A stretch of DNA of 64,000 bases from assembly GCF_024763615.1 (NCBI RefSeq), contig NC_077222.1, positions 27,094,001 through 27,158,000 on the forward strand. The letters are read 5' to 3'. The stretch comes from Phlebotomus papatasi. Lineage: Eukaryota > Arthropoda > Insecta > Diptera > Psychodidae. Below the pieces are notes generated by a model, which was not told where the DNA came from, ran no database searches, and worked only from the letters and a program-made list of their open reading frames with translations. Position numbers and translations under genes: made by a program. This document shows positions 54,701 to 64,000 of this stretch, one piece after another (within the stretch, counting starts at the first letter, position 1; each line of letters begins with the position of its first letter).

Positions 54701-57295
54701 AAAGAGTGTAATGTCCTGGACACACTTACGACTAAAGTCCAGAGACGACTAAGCTCGTTCATAGCCAAGTCAGTTCCTGACACACTACACACGAGGCTTA
54801 ACATTTTCTGGCACTCACAAAACATAACTTTCGTGGATTTTTATGCAGATATTTCTACTGAAGTGCACTACTACTCCTTTGAAAATAAAACTATTTGTAA
54901 ATTCATGTCTCAGTACACGTGCAATAATTATTGTTAATTACAATTAGTTGTGAGGTGGAAGCTAACTCGCGACTTAAGCCAATTTTAGCTATTCTAGTGA
55001 ATAATTCTTGTTGTCATACGTGAATTCTGAAGTAAATTTAAAAGTAGTTTCATTTTCAAAGGTGTACTAGTGCATTTCAGTAGAAATATCTGCATAAAAA
55101 CCCACGAAAGTTATGTTTTGTGAGTGCCAGAAAATGTTAAGCCTCGTTTGTAGTGTGTCAGGAACTGACTTGGCTATGAACGAGCTTAGTCGTCTCTGGA
55201 CTTTAGTCGTAAGTGTGTCCAGGACATAAGCGAAACCGCGACGAAAGGCTTCCAAAACCTTTTTGAGTTGCTCTTTTCTCCTTTCCCATCTAAAACAATA
55301 CGAAAATCTTCCAAAAAAAATCATATATCCGGGGTTTAATATTGAAGCATTTGCAGACACTTCAGAAAAACCCTTTTTGTTCACGAAATAGGTAATTATT
55401 TCATTTGAAAACTTCACGTACCGTTAACAATAAAGATTAGCACTTAATTTAACTAAAATTAGCCAGAAATATGACATACATGTTAAACAAAACGAATAAA
55501 CAACAGTCACTTTATTGTGTTTTTCATTGGAAAACATGGTCGATCGATGAAAAATTCGATGGTGAAAAGGTGCACTTTTAATTTCTCTGAGAAATTAACA
55601 AATTAAAATTTGTGAATATGAATGGATTTTCGCTTTATTTGGAGAAAAAATTAACTAAATAATGAAACTATGGTGTAGAAAATATATAAATATATTGACT
55701 TAGTTACTGTATTTATCATGAAAACAATGACGTTTCCATTTGGAATAGCGAAAAATTTCCATTTGGAGCAGGTTTTGAATTTCCTTAATTTACCCTAAAT
55801 AAGATCTACGGATTACAGGCAACTAATTTTCAAAAAGAAAAATTCGAAAAGAAATTTTTTCTATAATTTTTTTCACCTGGTTCCCCAAAATACATGAGGC
55901 AACAAACTTTTGACACCTACTGTACCCCGCCATTTTGAATTCTTCAAGGTCAAAGGCCAACTACTTTGGAGGGCCCGTTTTTCAACCGATTTGGTAAAAT
56001 TTGGATTTTTTTGAAAGGTATAGAAATTCTGAACCCGTCTGTATCGATGTTCATCTGTAATAAACCGGTTAAGTACCGATTTTTTTAAATTTTGAAATGC
56101 TTTTGTGATTTATGAATTAATTTGATCTCTAGTAGATCAGTAAGCATCAAAAGATTATGGGAAAAACTAATTCACGGAGAGCTCTATCTTGTGAGTTCGA
56201 GCATTCTGAAAATCTGGGACGCTTTACCATCTTTTTTTTTTCTTAAAGTAGTAAAAGTTCTAAATCTAAATTAATCTCTTATATGAAAAACAACTTCTAA
56301 GGTCATAATCGATAAAATTAATATAATTTTTAATAATTTCATTGATAATAGTGAACGTGGGAGATGATGAGATGAGTTAAATGACGAGGCGAACTTTCAT
56401 TCAATTATTATAGAAGTGATATTTTCTTTGATTGCACTTTTAATGATTATTTTGTTGATTTAATTGATTGGTTTCAGTTGGAGCAAAATTTCTCTTCTGC
56501 TGAAAAGAGATTAAATCTGTAATTTAAATTTTTTTCTAATCGCAATTAACATTATTTTATTATTGGTTGGAAATAATTTTTAAAGAATGTGAATTGAATC
56601 TTTTTATGAGGACTTTTGTACGATGCTAGAATTTATTGTTGAAGGAATTGTTGTTAATAATAGAATTGTCCTCGGGCAATTTCTCAAGTTTTGTGTGGTT
56701 TTGAGTGAAGACGAGAGAGAGAGAGAGAGAGCGCTCGAGCGGGTGTAAAATCAGATGGTTTTGTTCTTTGACAGGCTACGGAATGGGTACGAGTGTTGAG
56801 AGAGCTTCGGCGAATACAAATTACTATACGCGGGGTGATTTTGTGCCGGGAATCTGGGTGGATGGGATGGATGTGTTGGCCGTGAGGGAGGCTTCACGTT
56901 TTGCCATTGAACACTGTGAGTCAGGAAAAGGACCTATTGTCCTCGAGACGGCCACATATCGTTACTCGGGGCACTCTATGTCGGATCCGGGTACGAGTTA
57001 TCGTTCACGAGATGAAATCCAGGAGGTGCGTCAGACACGAGATCCCATAACGTCATTTAGAGAGAAAATTCTCAATGCTGAACTAATTGATTTGGATGAG
57101 TTGAAGGGGATTGAGGCTAAGATTCGGAGTAATGTCGATGAGGCGGGTAAGAAGGCAAAAGCTGACAAGGAAATCTCACTGGAGGAACTAACAACAGACA
57201 TTTATGCCAATCCGGAACATTTGCAAAGTGTCCGAAATGTAACACCATTTGCCCCGCTTCAGCACAAACGTCTCGGGACTCCGGTTAATTTATAA
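48715..57295 (+). CDS. PDHA1: pyruvate dehydrogenase E1 component, alpha subunit (mitochondrial)
   Basis: Three coding exons: 48715-48768, 49067-49688 and 56775-57295 (1197 nt, 398 aa; human PDHA1 is 390). GT-AG introns are phase 0 and phase 1. Exon 1 encodes an Arg-containing, Ser-rich presequence (MFSNCARRINSGCLLKIL), suiting import into the matrix. The protein decarboxylates pyruvate with thiamine diphosphate as E1 alpha2-beta2 and feeds acetyl groups to E2. Visible landmarks: SFEVKEFKLHNLEEGP (start of mature protein), KIIRGFCHL, GKGGSMHMY, GGNGIVGAQVPLGAGIA, GDGAANQGQ..ENN (ThDP/Mg motif), YGMGTSVERA and YSGHSMSDPGTSYR, the loop with the catalytic-site His and the regulatory serines phosphorylated by PDH kinase in animals. 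All key residues are present, so it should be functional. The start was chosen because only this ATG gives a presequence in frame with exon 2. Confidence 0.95.
50660..51459 (-). mobile_element. 800-bp insertion of unknown class (possible solo LTR or retroelement fragment)
   Basis: Flanked by 4-bp direct repeats GAAT (50656-50659 and 51460-51463), as defined by the intact copy at 29185-29697. On the minus strand it has a TATAAAAG near its start (about 51420), a GC-rich centre with a 127-codon ORF, and an AATAAA near its end (about 50700). A 4-bp duplication, TATA box and polyadenylation signal suit an LTR, but TG..CA ends are lacking. The class is therefore open. Confidence 0.5.
50861..51244 (-). 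CDS. unrecognised ORF in the 800-bp insertion
   Basis: 127 codons from ATG 51244 to a stop at 50861. The frame stays open upstream of the ATG to about 51319, so the ATG may not be the start. The composition is unlike the AT-rich surroundings: rich in S, G, R and W with a basic run (RYSYRRRRGR) and a serine cluster (GESSGESSSDWW). I do not recognise a domain. It may be a fragment of a retroelement Gag-like protein, an exon captured by the element, or fortuitous coding in a GC-rich LTR. Confidence 0.3.
   Translation of the reverse strand: MPIVETMDFPGGNPSHLGLSEVPSCELGIQTVRKAKYWLPKMTWSQLMEKSHHGPHRYSYRRRRGRLAAPKGESSGESSSDWWTSTSGIRSAGREKGNLQFFHGFTQMEIVRDIGQNRHSILLSLRM
53297..53500 (+). mobile_element. 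MITE, AGGGTAATTTGG copy, relative of 5674-5885
   Basis: It starts TAGGGTAATTTGGAATAGG and ends near AACTCCAAATTACTCC. The interior order (GACAAAGAGAAAAAAAG, GAAGTACGAACGCTACATTC) matches the 5674 copy. It contains an A11 run. Noncoding. Confidence 0.65.
53674..54430 (-). repeat. dispersed repeat with tRNA-like module, copy 2
   Basis: The inverse of the block at 2560-2965 and longer. The complement of the box-B-like sequence is GAGCTTGAACTC at about 53705-53716, and that of the box-A-like sequence is CATTTACCGTTTACCGG at about 53757-53773. Further in are AGGAATGATTCAACGGGATT and CCGGTAATAAACCGG-style words shared with 2580-2720, 55930-56090 and 58930-59160. Noncoding. Confidence 0.45.
54711..55227. 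mobile_element. foldback MITE, CCTGGACACACTTACGAC family
   Basis: Long inverted repeats, about 190 bp each: from ATGTCCTGGACACACTTACG on the left to CGTAAGTGTGTCCAGGACAT on the right, with a loop of about 140 bp. The arms differ at scattered positions. A short relative is at 33772-33906. The 116-codon frame overlapping its right arm is incidental. Confidence 0.8.
55228..56700. other. intronic DNA; partial repeat at 55930-56240, otherwise nothing
   Basis: 55930-56090 duplicates 54270-54430 (GGAGGGCCC, CAACCGATTTGG, AACCCGTCTGTA in order). 56180-56230 carries a diverged box-B-like GAGTTCGAGCATTC from the same repeat. The remaining sequence shows no element or exon. Confidence 0.45.
56711..56732. 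repeat. (GA)n microsatellite near the PDHA intron 2 acceptor
   Basis: A run of about 10 GA units, 43 bp upstream of exon 3. The pyrimidine tract of the acceptor itself (TTTTGTTCTTTGACAG) follows the run and is intact. Confidence 0.8.
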
Positions 57296-57415
57296 TGAGA
57301 CGAATGGGAGAAGGATAAATTCGCACTGTCACCATTAAGGTAAATGCATTAACATCTCTCTTCCTCTTCCAATGTTAATATCTCTCCTCCTTAAGACATT
57401 TGCTCATCCCTCTAC

Positions 57416-57421
57416 AATAAA
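57416..57421 (+). terminator. polyadenylation signal of PDHA
   Basis: AATAAA, 121 bp after the stop codon, in pyrimidine-rich DNA. It gives a short 3' UTR. A few AATAAA words further on (about 57790) are possible alternatives. Confidence 0.6.
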
Positions 57422-58556
57422 ACCCTTCTACATACTCAGTCATTTGTCTCAATCTTTTTTTTCTGTTTTCTTATAAAGAAATTTACACAGGAATCTTTAC
57501 TTTGACATTAATCCACTATACACCAAAAAAAAACTTTTCGACTTTTTTTTGCATTTTCTTATTGCATTTCAGAAAACTTTTCTTTCCTGAAACATTCTTT
57601 TTTTCACTTTTTTCATTGACTAACAGGATAAATAGCCAAAAGATTAAAAAATCCTTTTAGGTGACCTTTTTGATATTTTTTTTCCTTACTTTCCTATGGT
57701 CTTACGAACGATAAACTCAAAAGTTTATAGAATAATTTTCGCAATGTACTTGTAAATAGATACACGAAACAGAAATAATATGACGAAAAGAAAATGAATA
57801 AAAAAAAGGGAAGAAGTTTTCTTGTCCTTAAAAAAAGCCCTTGAAAATTTTCCCACCTTGAAGAACTATACGGAAAATCTCAACGTTGCATATCCTTTTA
57901 ATCTGCAAATTGAATTTCCTCATCAAAATCCTTCTGAAATGTGGTGAGTAAATTTTCATGCTACAAAAATCATTTATAATTTCATTAATATAACTACAAA
58001 TTCATCTCATTTATTATTTACTTTTGTGTCGTGTTTGAGAGCTTTGATAGAAAAACCACAAAATGGTAAATTTAATAAGAACAAGGCATCTTACAGAGCA
58101 CAATAAAATATTCCTTTTGGGAGTATATTTTCAGTGCGAATTTTCATGCTTGACAGAGGAATATGTGAAATATGTAATCTTTGAGTGTTTTATTCTCAAT
58201 TTAACATGTGTGTCGGCTTTTTTTCTTGCCCATTTCAAATGCCAAAAAAAGAGGGAGGATTAAGGTTCACGTGGCAGGATCAATGCATATTGAGGTAGAA
58301 GGAGATATAAAGAATTCTTTTTAGTTGATATTCTTTGACGTTTTATTGACTTTTATTTTATTCGTTGAAAGTGGTTTTTTGTTCTTTCTCTTTTGAATGC
58401 GTAAGAATTTTTTTTTAAGCTGCTCTTTCAAAGAGGAAAGAAATTTATTTATAAAACATTGTCTTTCAAATGGTTAATAATATTGTTTTGTAATATTTCT
58501 GCCGGGAAATTTGTTGATAAATTGAGTGAAATACGGATAAAAGTTTGTTATAGTGT
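57422..58556. other. no gene recognised downstream of PDHA
   Basis: AT-rich, homopolymer-rich DNA. It may include the end of a longer PDHA 3' UTR. The 66-codon frame at 58063-58263 has no motif. Confidence 0.45.
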
Positions 58557-58821
58557 GTGGAGGCCATTATAAAGGCTTGAGAAGGACACTCAACGGGTCA
58601 AGTGATGGAGTACTCGCTGTAAGATGCAAGTGTCCCTGTTTCGATTTCGATGAGTTTCACTGCACTTGATTCTATGGGCATAAAATTGACTGTATCTTAT
58701 GGCTTCTACACACTAGAGTAATTTATGTCCATATTGAAGAGATTCTTTTACATAAGCGTAGGAAATTTGCTTCAATATGGACATAAATGTCTCTAGTGTG
58801 TAGGGGCCGTGGAGGCCATTA
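58557..58821 (+). mobile_element. SINE-like insertion with a 13-bp duplication and a terminal hairpin
   Basis: Direct repeats GTGGAGGCCATTA at 58557-58569 and 58809-58821 flank 239 bp. The left part has a box-A-like GGTCAAGTGATGGAGTAC (about 58597) and a box-B-like GTTTCGATTTCG (about 58638), a tRNA-like layout. The right part (58704-58808) is a hairpin: CTTCTACACACTAGAG..ATTTATGTCCATATTGAAG pairs with its complement. It is either a SINE with a hairpin tail or a SINE followed by a small MITE. Confidence 0.5.
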
Positions 58822-58879
58822 CTCTCTGGAATTAAATCTATAGCCCAGCAAATTGAAGGCGATGCGAACTGGCAAAGCA

Positions 58880-59165
58880 TTCCAGGCTTAAGGAAATGCA
58901 CGAACTTGTGATTTAGATGCTATACCTCAAAAGTACTTTCGTATGATTTACAATTTACCGGTTCATTACCGATTGGAACCTGATTCATAATTGTCAGAAA
59001 TTCCAAGATTTTTCCAATCAGCCCAAACATGATACCATTCGGTTGAGAAATATGCTCTCTAGAACCTTCTTAACCTTATGACCTTGAAAAACCGTTATTA
59101 AAAGTGATTCAACGGGATTTTCGTATAAGAACGAAATAATTGCCCTAGTAATCTCTAACTAAAAC
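58880..59165 (-). repeat. dispersed repeat with tRNA-like module, copy 3
   Basis: It contains the complement of the box-A-like word (CAATTTACCGGTTCATTACC) and a decayed box B (ACGAACTTGTG). Then come AAAACCGTTATTA and AGTGATTCAACGGGATTT in the same order as 54000-54140. It ends just outside the right inverted-repeat arm. Noncoding. Confidence 0.45.
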
Positions 59166-60553
59166 ATACCCAAAAGCAGGGGGTAGTCACGGAGCTCTAA
59201 AAAGTGTCGCTGTTTACATTTCGTGCCACTCAGAATAAGTAACAGATGTCGCCAGGAGCGACACATAATTTTTGAATAATTTCATTTAACGAAAACACAG
59301 TGGCGTAGGTTATAAATTACACTTTTTTCTGGAACGAAATTATATTTAAGATTGTTACCAATAACAAAAAAATTACAAAAATCATTTCTTATTCAGTAAA
59401 TTTTTCCCAAGCGTACGACTTTTTTGGGACAAAGCTAGTAATTTAGTGATTAATTTTCATGATTACTGCTACATAATTGTAATGTACATACAAACTATAA
59501 AGAAAGGAGGTGAACTTATTTTAATTAAAAACTTTATTTATATAAATTACAGCGAATTGCTATACACGTTAACTTAAAAAAATAGTAACTTGAAAGCAAT
59601 TAGATATGTAGCGAAATCATACAATTTATCAAAGGCATGTATTTCGCTAACTTCAAAATATTAAAGAACACTAAAAAGTTAAAATTTACAAATTTTTATT
59701 TAAGATTAATGGTTTTTGAAAAAAAAATTATTTAACATCATCCCTTTTCAAAATACGATAAAAAACATATACGTTTGACAACATCATTGCGATGTTTTGA
59801 GTTTAAATCTGCAGATAGCTAAGAACTTAAAGCACAGAAAGATAATATTGGAAAAATCTCAAAGAATTATGAAAGTTAATTTGTGAGGTTAGCCAGTTGA
59901 TGTATTATAATAATTTTTTTTTTCAAATATGACAAAATTAAATCTTAATTAAACTGCAGTGCTATCCTAAAACTTTTTTGTACTAAGCAATATACTTGCT
60001 ATATACATTCAATTTATTATTTATAAATTAATTTTATCTTGTAATTTTAAATTTTATTAATTCTCATATTATGAATGACCGAAAAATTAATTCAACTGTT
60101 CTGCCTGTGTAAGGAATGTGTTTTTGTTGTGCTGTCCTTTTAGAAATTCATCAATCTTGACGATCTTGACACATCATTCGAACCTTAATGTCTCTTTTTT
60201 TCTTAATGTGTATGCTTCTGCGCATCTATGATTATAATCTCCCCATGGTGATAATTTGTTCATGTCACACACTTTCCAATAACGGTCTTCATCCTGCTTC
60301 CTTTTTTCAGTTGTTCACGAAGCATTCTAGTTCCATGGTTATGTCAAGCAAATTTGAGTATACAGTCTGTACAGTTCTTCTCACTGACTCTGGTCTGATT
60401 TATCAATGGAGAACTAATTCCTGTTATAGAATTTAATGTCTGTCGAAGAACAAAGAAAAAAAAGAAAGTTCATTAAAATTGGTTAATAAACGTTAAATAT
60501 AGAGTCCTTTCAATTTAGATAATCGCGGTATGGTAGAGTTGAGTGGGGACGGA

Positions 60554-61320
60554 TGCCAACCATCGTTATAAAAGTCTCTATCACATATACAATATACTAA
60601 AATTTCATCCAGATAGCTTCAGACTGGACGGGGGTGGTAGGGGTGGGTCTGATATCACATACTTCTATAGCCGCCCATCGACATTTAACCTTTGCTAGAA
60701 ACAGCTTATAGATGTCTCTCACAATTCTCTATCTAGGAGTGGTAATACGATGGAAGGACGGACGGGACGAAACGAGACGTCCACGAAAATCGATTTTTAG
60801 CGCATATCATGTATTACTTAAATATTTATCCGACCCGACTTTTAGGATTTTTTAAAAAACATTTTTCAATTTTTTAGCTGAGATTCTTTACAATCTCAGC
60901 TTTTGTGGTCACAGGTGAAATCCAACCTCGTCAGATCGGGCCCAAATTTGGATTTACAAGTATTGACGCTCATAGATCACGAATATCATATGCGCCAAAA
61001 ATCGATTTTCGTGGACGTCCCGTCCGTCCGTAGTATAAACACTTCTGGAGAGAGAACGGAAAGAGATATCGACAAGCGGTTTTCGGCAGATGTTAAATGT
61101 CGATGGGCGGCTAGAAGTAGGTGATGTCAGATCCACCCCCACCCCCTCCTGCCGCCATTTCGAAACACCCCCAAATTTTTTTTTCAATAACAGAGCCCCT
61201 ATGGCATCGATCGATCTCAAATTTTAGTATGTTATAACTGGGCCTATGAACTTTCGATCAATACTGAACATAAGGTGCCCCGATCCCCCTCACCCGAGCT
61301 AGAAAGGGTTAAAATTGAGC
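60554..61320 (-). repeat. Helentron-like fragments, AGCTGAGATT hairpin family, copy 3
   Basis: 60878-60902 carries the terminal hairpin (GCTGAGATTC / AATCTCAGC). It is followed by AAATCCAACCTCGTCAGATC, the CGTCCGTCCGTAGTATAAAC run, the AACGGAAAGAGATATCGAC block and the TAGTATGTTATAACTGGGCC block. 60600-60790 is a second, diverged fragment in the opposite direction, so two pieces meet head to head at the hairpin. Confidence 0.55.
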
Positions 61321-61374
61321 ATGTTAATTCATTAAAATTAAATTAATTTCGTCAAAATTGTGCTTAAAATACGC

Positions 61375-62100
61375 ACAGATGAAGTATAAAACGTTTAAGA
61401 TTGCTCTGCAAACACAGACAGTTCAATCACAAAGCGGTTAAAATTATGCTGAATTACACAGCTCTATCATAAAACGGTAAATGCGCTAAAAATCACGCAC
61501 AACTTTATCATAAAACGGTAAATGCGCTTAAAATCACGCACAGTTCAATCATAAAACGGTAAATGCGCTAAAAATCATGCACAGTTCAATCATAAAACGG
61601 TAAATGCGCTAAAAATCATGCACAGTTCAATCATAAAACGGTAAATGCGCTTAAAATCACGCACAGTTCAATCATAAAACGGAAAATGCGCTTAAAATCA
61701 TGCACAGCTCAATCATAAAACGGATAATGTGCTTAAAATCACGCATAGTTCAATCATAAAACGGTAAAAGCGATTAAAATCACGCACAGTTCAATCATAA
61801 AACGGTAAATTCGCTTAAAATCACGCGCAGCTCATCATAAACGGTCAAGATTACTCTTAAAACCGTTTATGATTGAGCTGCGCGTGATTTTAAGTGCAGT
61901 CTTAGTCGTTTTACGATTGAGCAGTGCGTGATTTTAAGCGCATTTACCGTTTTATGATTAAACTGTGGGTGATTTTAAGCGCATATACCGTTTTATGATT
62001 AAACTGTGGGTGATTTTAAGCGCATATACCGTTTTATGATAGAGCTGTGTAATTCAGCATAATTTTAACCGCTTTGTGATTGAACTGTCTGTGTTTGTGA
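61375..62100. repeat. head-to-head 41-bp tandem arrays (right arm)
   Basis: About ten units of the 41-bp repeat run one way (about 61455-61840). A centre near 61855 follows, then about four units the other way to 62045. The two outer ends share the same sequence (CACAAAGCGGTTAAAATTAT and complement), so the array is bounded by its own inverted repeat. Unit number differs from the left arm, as expected for tandem arrays that gain and lose units. Confidence 0.75.
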
Positions 62101-62926
62101 ATTTTTAGATTCTGATATAGAAAAATGATTTTATTATTTTTTATACTTCTAATTTTTTTAGGCAAAACCTTTTCGAAAAACAAACTACAATATTCATACA
62201 GCTCATACATAATATTTTTCATTAGATTGAAAATTATTATTCATTGGTATTGTCAGAAAATTGATTTAATTTTTAGGGCTTTTTGACCCTATCGCTCAAA
62301 AATGCACTGAATCAGATTCTATTTAAAGTCAGATGTAAGATGTTTCATTGATTTTGTTTATCGGTTAAATTTTTATTGTTGATTTTCGGTCCGTAAAAAA
62401 TGTCTCGTCGTTAAAGGATTAAGCTGTACGCATTTTGAGAATATCTTGAAGTGTTTTTTTTTTTTAATTTTTTGCTTGAGCTGTAATATGAACCATTGAA
62501 TGCTCACGATGTGGGTATCTTGAGAATGTTTTGGAACTGAAACTTACTATCTCATACCATTTGAGCTCCTAAACTAGAGTACAGCAAATAATGTGCTAGG
62601 TGTTTGTGTAAATATCGGGAACTGGTCAAAATAGGTCTCATGACCTAAGACCTGGGTAAGGGGGGTTAGGGAAGGGGGGATACAAAAAAAAAGCTCCTAA
62701 ACTATTAAAAATCATTGGATTGTAGATATTATTCTCTTTAATTTCGAGCAATTAAAATAGAAGAATTAATAGAATAATAAAATAGTGCAATTGCCCAAAA
62801 ACTCCAAAAGCACGAAACAAGTATATATTGAAGGGAATGCGTTCGTAGACGTTCTGCAAGCGACTTAGAAGATTCTTTTAATACGAGACACAACAATGAT
62901 TACATTTTACTAATAACACTGTGCAA

Positions 62927-63136
62927 CACGTTGTGGGTGTCTTTGACGAGAGTGCCAAAACTTGTTAGAGGGTCATTTAAGGACCTCAAATCTGCAATCC
63001 GTTTGTCCGGGTCACTTCTAGATTTTTTTGGAAAAGCATTTTTTATTTTTTACTGTTTTATAAAATTCAAAAATTCATATCTCCGGTTCTAATTATCCGG
63101 TGGTAGTCATATAAAGCTAAACTGACGCGTAATTTC
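62927..63136. repeat. dispersed-repeat fragment with the CTCCGGTTCTAATT word
   Basis: It holds GTTTGTCCGGGTCACTTCTAG and ATATCTCCGGTTCTAATTAT, the second being the periodic word of the Helentron-like element at 34.8-35.5 kb. The region therefore belongs to the same broad group. No gene. Confidence 0.4.
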
Positions 63137-64000
63137 ATCCTCTATAACTTTTGTGAACATATCAAAAACCTACGATTAAATGAAGTATATTTTTTAAAGA
63201 TTTTTTGAAAAAGGGTACCTAAAATGGTACATTTTTCTGTGTTTTTTTCATCTTCTAGTAATTTTCCCACTTTAATAGAGCATTTTATATGTCAAATAAC
63301 TATGCCTAAAAATTAGAGAATTTAATATTCTTTCATATCTTTTTGGTTTAAATTTTCTATCCTAATTCGTTTATTCACAATAATTTATTGAAAATAAAAT
63401 GCATTATTATAAAAATAAAATCTCTTATTATATATAAGTATTTGGTATCTTTGTCTAACCTACTGAAGAGCATTCTCTTTTGCACTCTCACTTACACATT
63501 TCACATAAAAAGAGGCGAAATGAAAAAAAGAGACGTATATAGAAATAAAGAGAGAAGAATAGTTTTTTGGCACTCATAACAGATATTCTTCTCTCTCTAT
63601 TTCTAAATACGTCTCTTTTCTTTCATTTCACCTCTTTTTATATGAAATGTGTAAGTGAGAGTGCAAAAGAGAATGCTCTTCAGTAGGTTAGACAAAGATA
63701 CTAATATAATTATATATAATAAGAGATTTTAATGCACTTTATTTTCAAGAAATTATTGTGAATAAACAAATTAAGATAGAAAATTCAAACCAAAAGAAAA
63801 TGAAAGAATATTAAATTCTCTAACTTTTAGGCATAGTTATTTGAGATATAAAATGCTCTATTAAAGTGGGAAAATTACTAGAAGATGCAAAAAACACAGA
63901 AAAATGCACCATTTTAGATGCCCTTTTTCAAAAAATTTTAAAAAAATATACTTTAATTTCATCGTAGGTGCTTGATATGTTCACAAGAGTTATAGAGGAT
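63137..64000. mobile_element. large palindrome / foldback element, running off the window
   Basis: The sequence from 63137 to about 63558 is the near-perfect complement of 63583 to 64000, with a loop of about 24 bases centred at 63568. ATCCTCTATAAC at 63137 meets GTTATAGAGGAT at the last base, so the palindrome continues beyond the window. The short frames inside have no motif. The arms show few mismatches, so the element is fairly young or kept alike by gene conversion. Confidence 0.85.

Larger units (their letters stand above)
49689..56774 (+). other. PDHA intron 2 (7.1 kb) filled with transposable elements
   Basis: Donor GTGAGT at 49689 and acceptor TTCTTTGACAG ending at 56774. It holds a nested element stack (50185-52984), a MITE (53297-53500), a tRNA-like-module repeat (53674-54430), a foldback element (54711-55227), a second partial repeat (55930-56240) and a GA microsatellite near the acceptor. 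Intron 1 of the same gene is only 298 bp, so the expansion is local. The 49690-50184 part shows nothing recognisable. Confidence 0.85.
59178..62926 (-). repeat. right arm of the large inverted repeat flanking PDHA
   Basis: The complement of 39069-43962, starting CAGGGGGTAGTCACGGAGCT and ending CATTACATTTTACTAATA... up to about 62926. It lacks the Stowaway-like insertion and the 32-bp hairpin of the left arm. It has its own extra DNA: a larger Helentron-like fragment at about 60554-60820 and about 110 bp at 62577-62690. Both arms keep an 82-codon minus/plus frame (60188-60436 here) with only a few substitutions, which reflects the DNA identity and not a gene I recognise. Confidence 0.8.

Noticed and set aside
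39069..62926. The two inverted arms as a pair of one single transposon family inserted twice
   Set aside because: The arms are mosaics of several different elements, share the internal order, and lack target duplications at the edges; segmental inverted duplication fits better.

Overview
The window is eukaryotic, AT-rich and repeat-dense. It has short introns (63 and 69 bp in one gene, 298 bp in another), a TATA box followed by an arthropod TCAGT initiator, and two genes with clear insect-type products. I read it as nuclear DNA of an insect, most likely a lower (nematoceran) dipteran. The order is an inference from gene style and repeat content, not proven by any sequence.

Two intact protein-coding genes can be supported, both on the + strand. 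The first is a secreted trypsin-like serine protease at 7864-8811 (three exons, 271 aa). The second is the alpha subunit of mitochondrial pyruvate dehydrogenase E1 at 48715-57295. It has three coding exons and 398 aa, including a mitochondrial presequence encoded by a separate 54-bp first exon. Its second intron is 7.1 kb. A THAP-type zinc-finger reading frame at 38469-39020 is broken by frameshifts and stops. A non-LTR retrotransposon at about 11012-13184 is 5'-truncated and carries one frameshift inside the reverse transcriptase.

Most of the rest is transposable-element DNA, mainly non-autonomous. Layout: 0-7.5 kb, small inverted-repeat elements and a GGCGGTC-ended relic; 7.8-8.85 kb, trypsin; 9-13.2 kb, repeat fragments and the LINE; 13.2-16 kb, unique noncoding DNA; 16-22.2 kb, a composite element, two TTAA-flanked elements carrying the 16-bp palindrome GGGTCATATATGACCC, and MITEs; 22.5-29.7 kb, a run of MITEs with shared AGGGKAA ends, a pogo-like MITE and another TTAA family; 29.7-33.1 kb, mostly unrecognised; 34.1-36.9 kb, a Helentron-like element inserted in a MITE, then a tRNA-derived SINE with a 15-bp target duplication; 38.5-44 kb, the THAP relic and the left arm of a large inverted repeat; 44-59 kb, PDHA and its TE-filled intron (a four-level nest just inside intron 2); 59.2-62.9 kb, the right arm of the large inverted repeat; 63.1-64 kb, a large palindrome running off the end.

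The strongest unusual observations are: (1) a multi-kilobase diverged inverted repeat bracketing the whole PDHA gene, with 41-bp tandem arrays in each arm that are themselves arranged head-to-head; (2) a Helentron-like element with asymmetric terminal repeats and a degenerate internal period of about 300 bp; (3) many otherwise unrelated MITE families sharing one AGGGKAA/TTMCCCT terminus; (4) TTAA elements with repeated perfect 16-bp palindromes. I found no CRISPR array, no canonical tRNA or rRNA gene, and no convincing cluster that would amount to a new multi-gene system.
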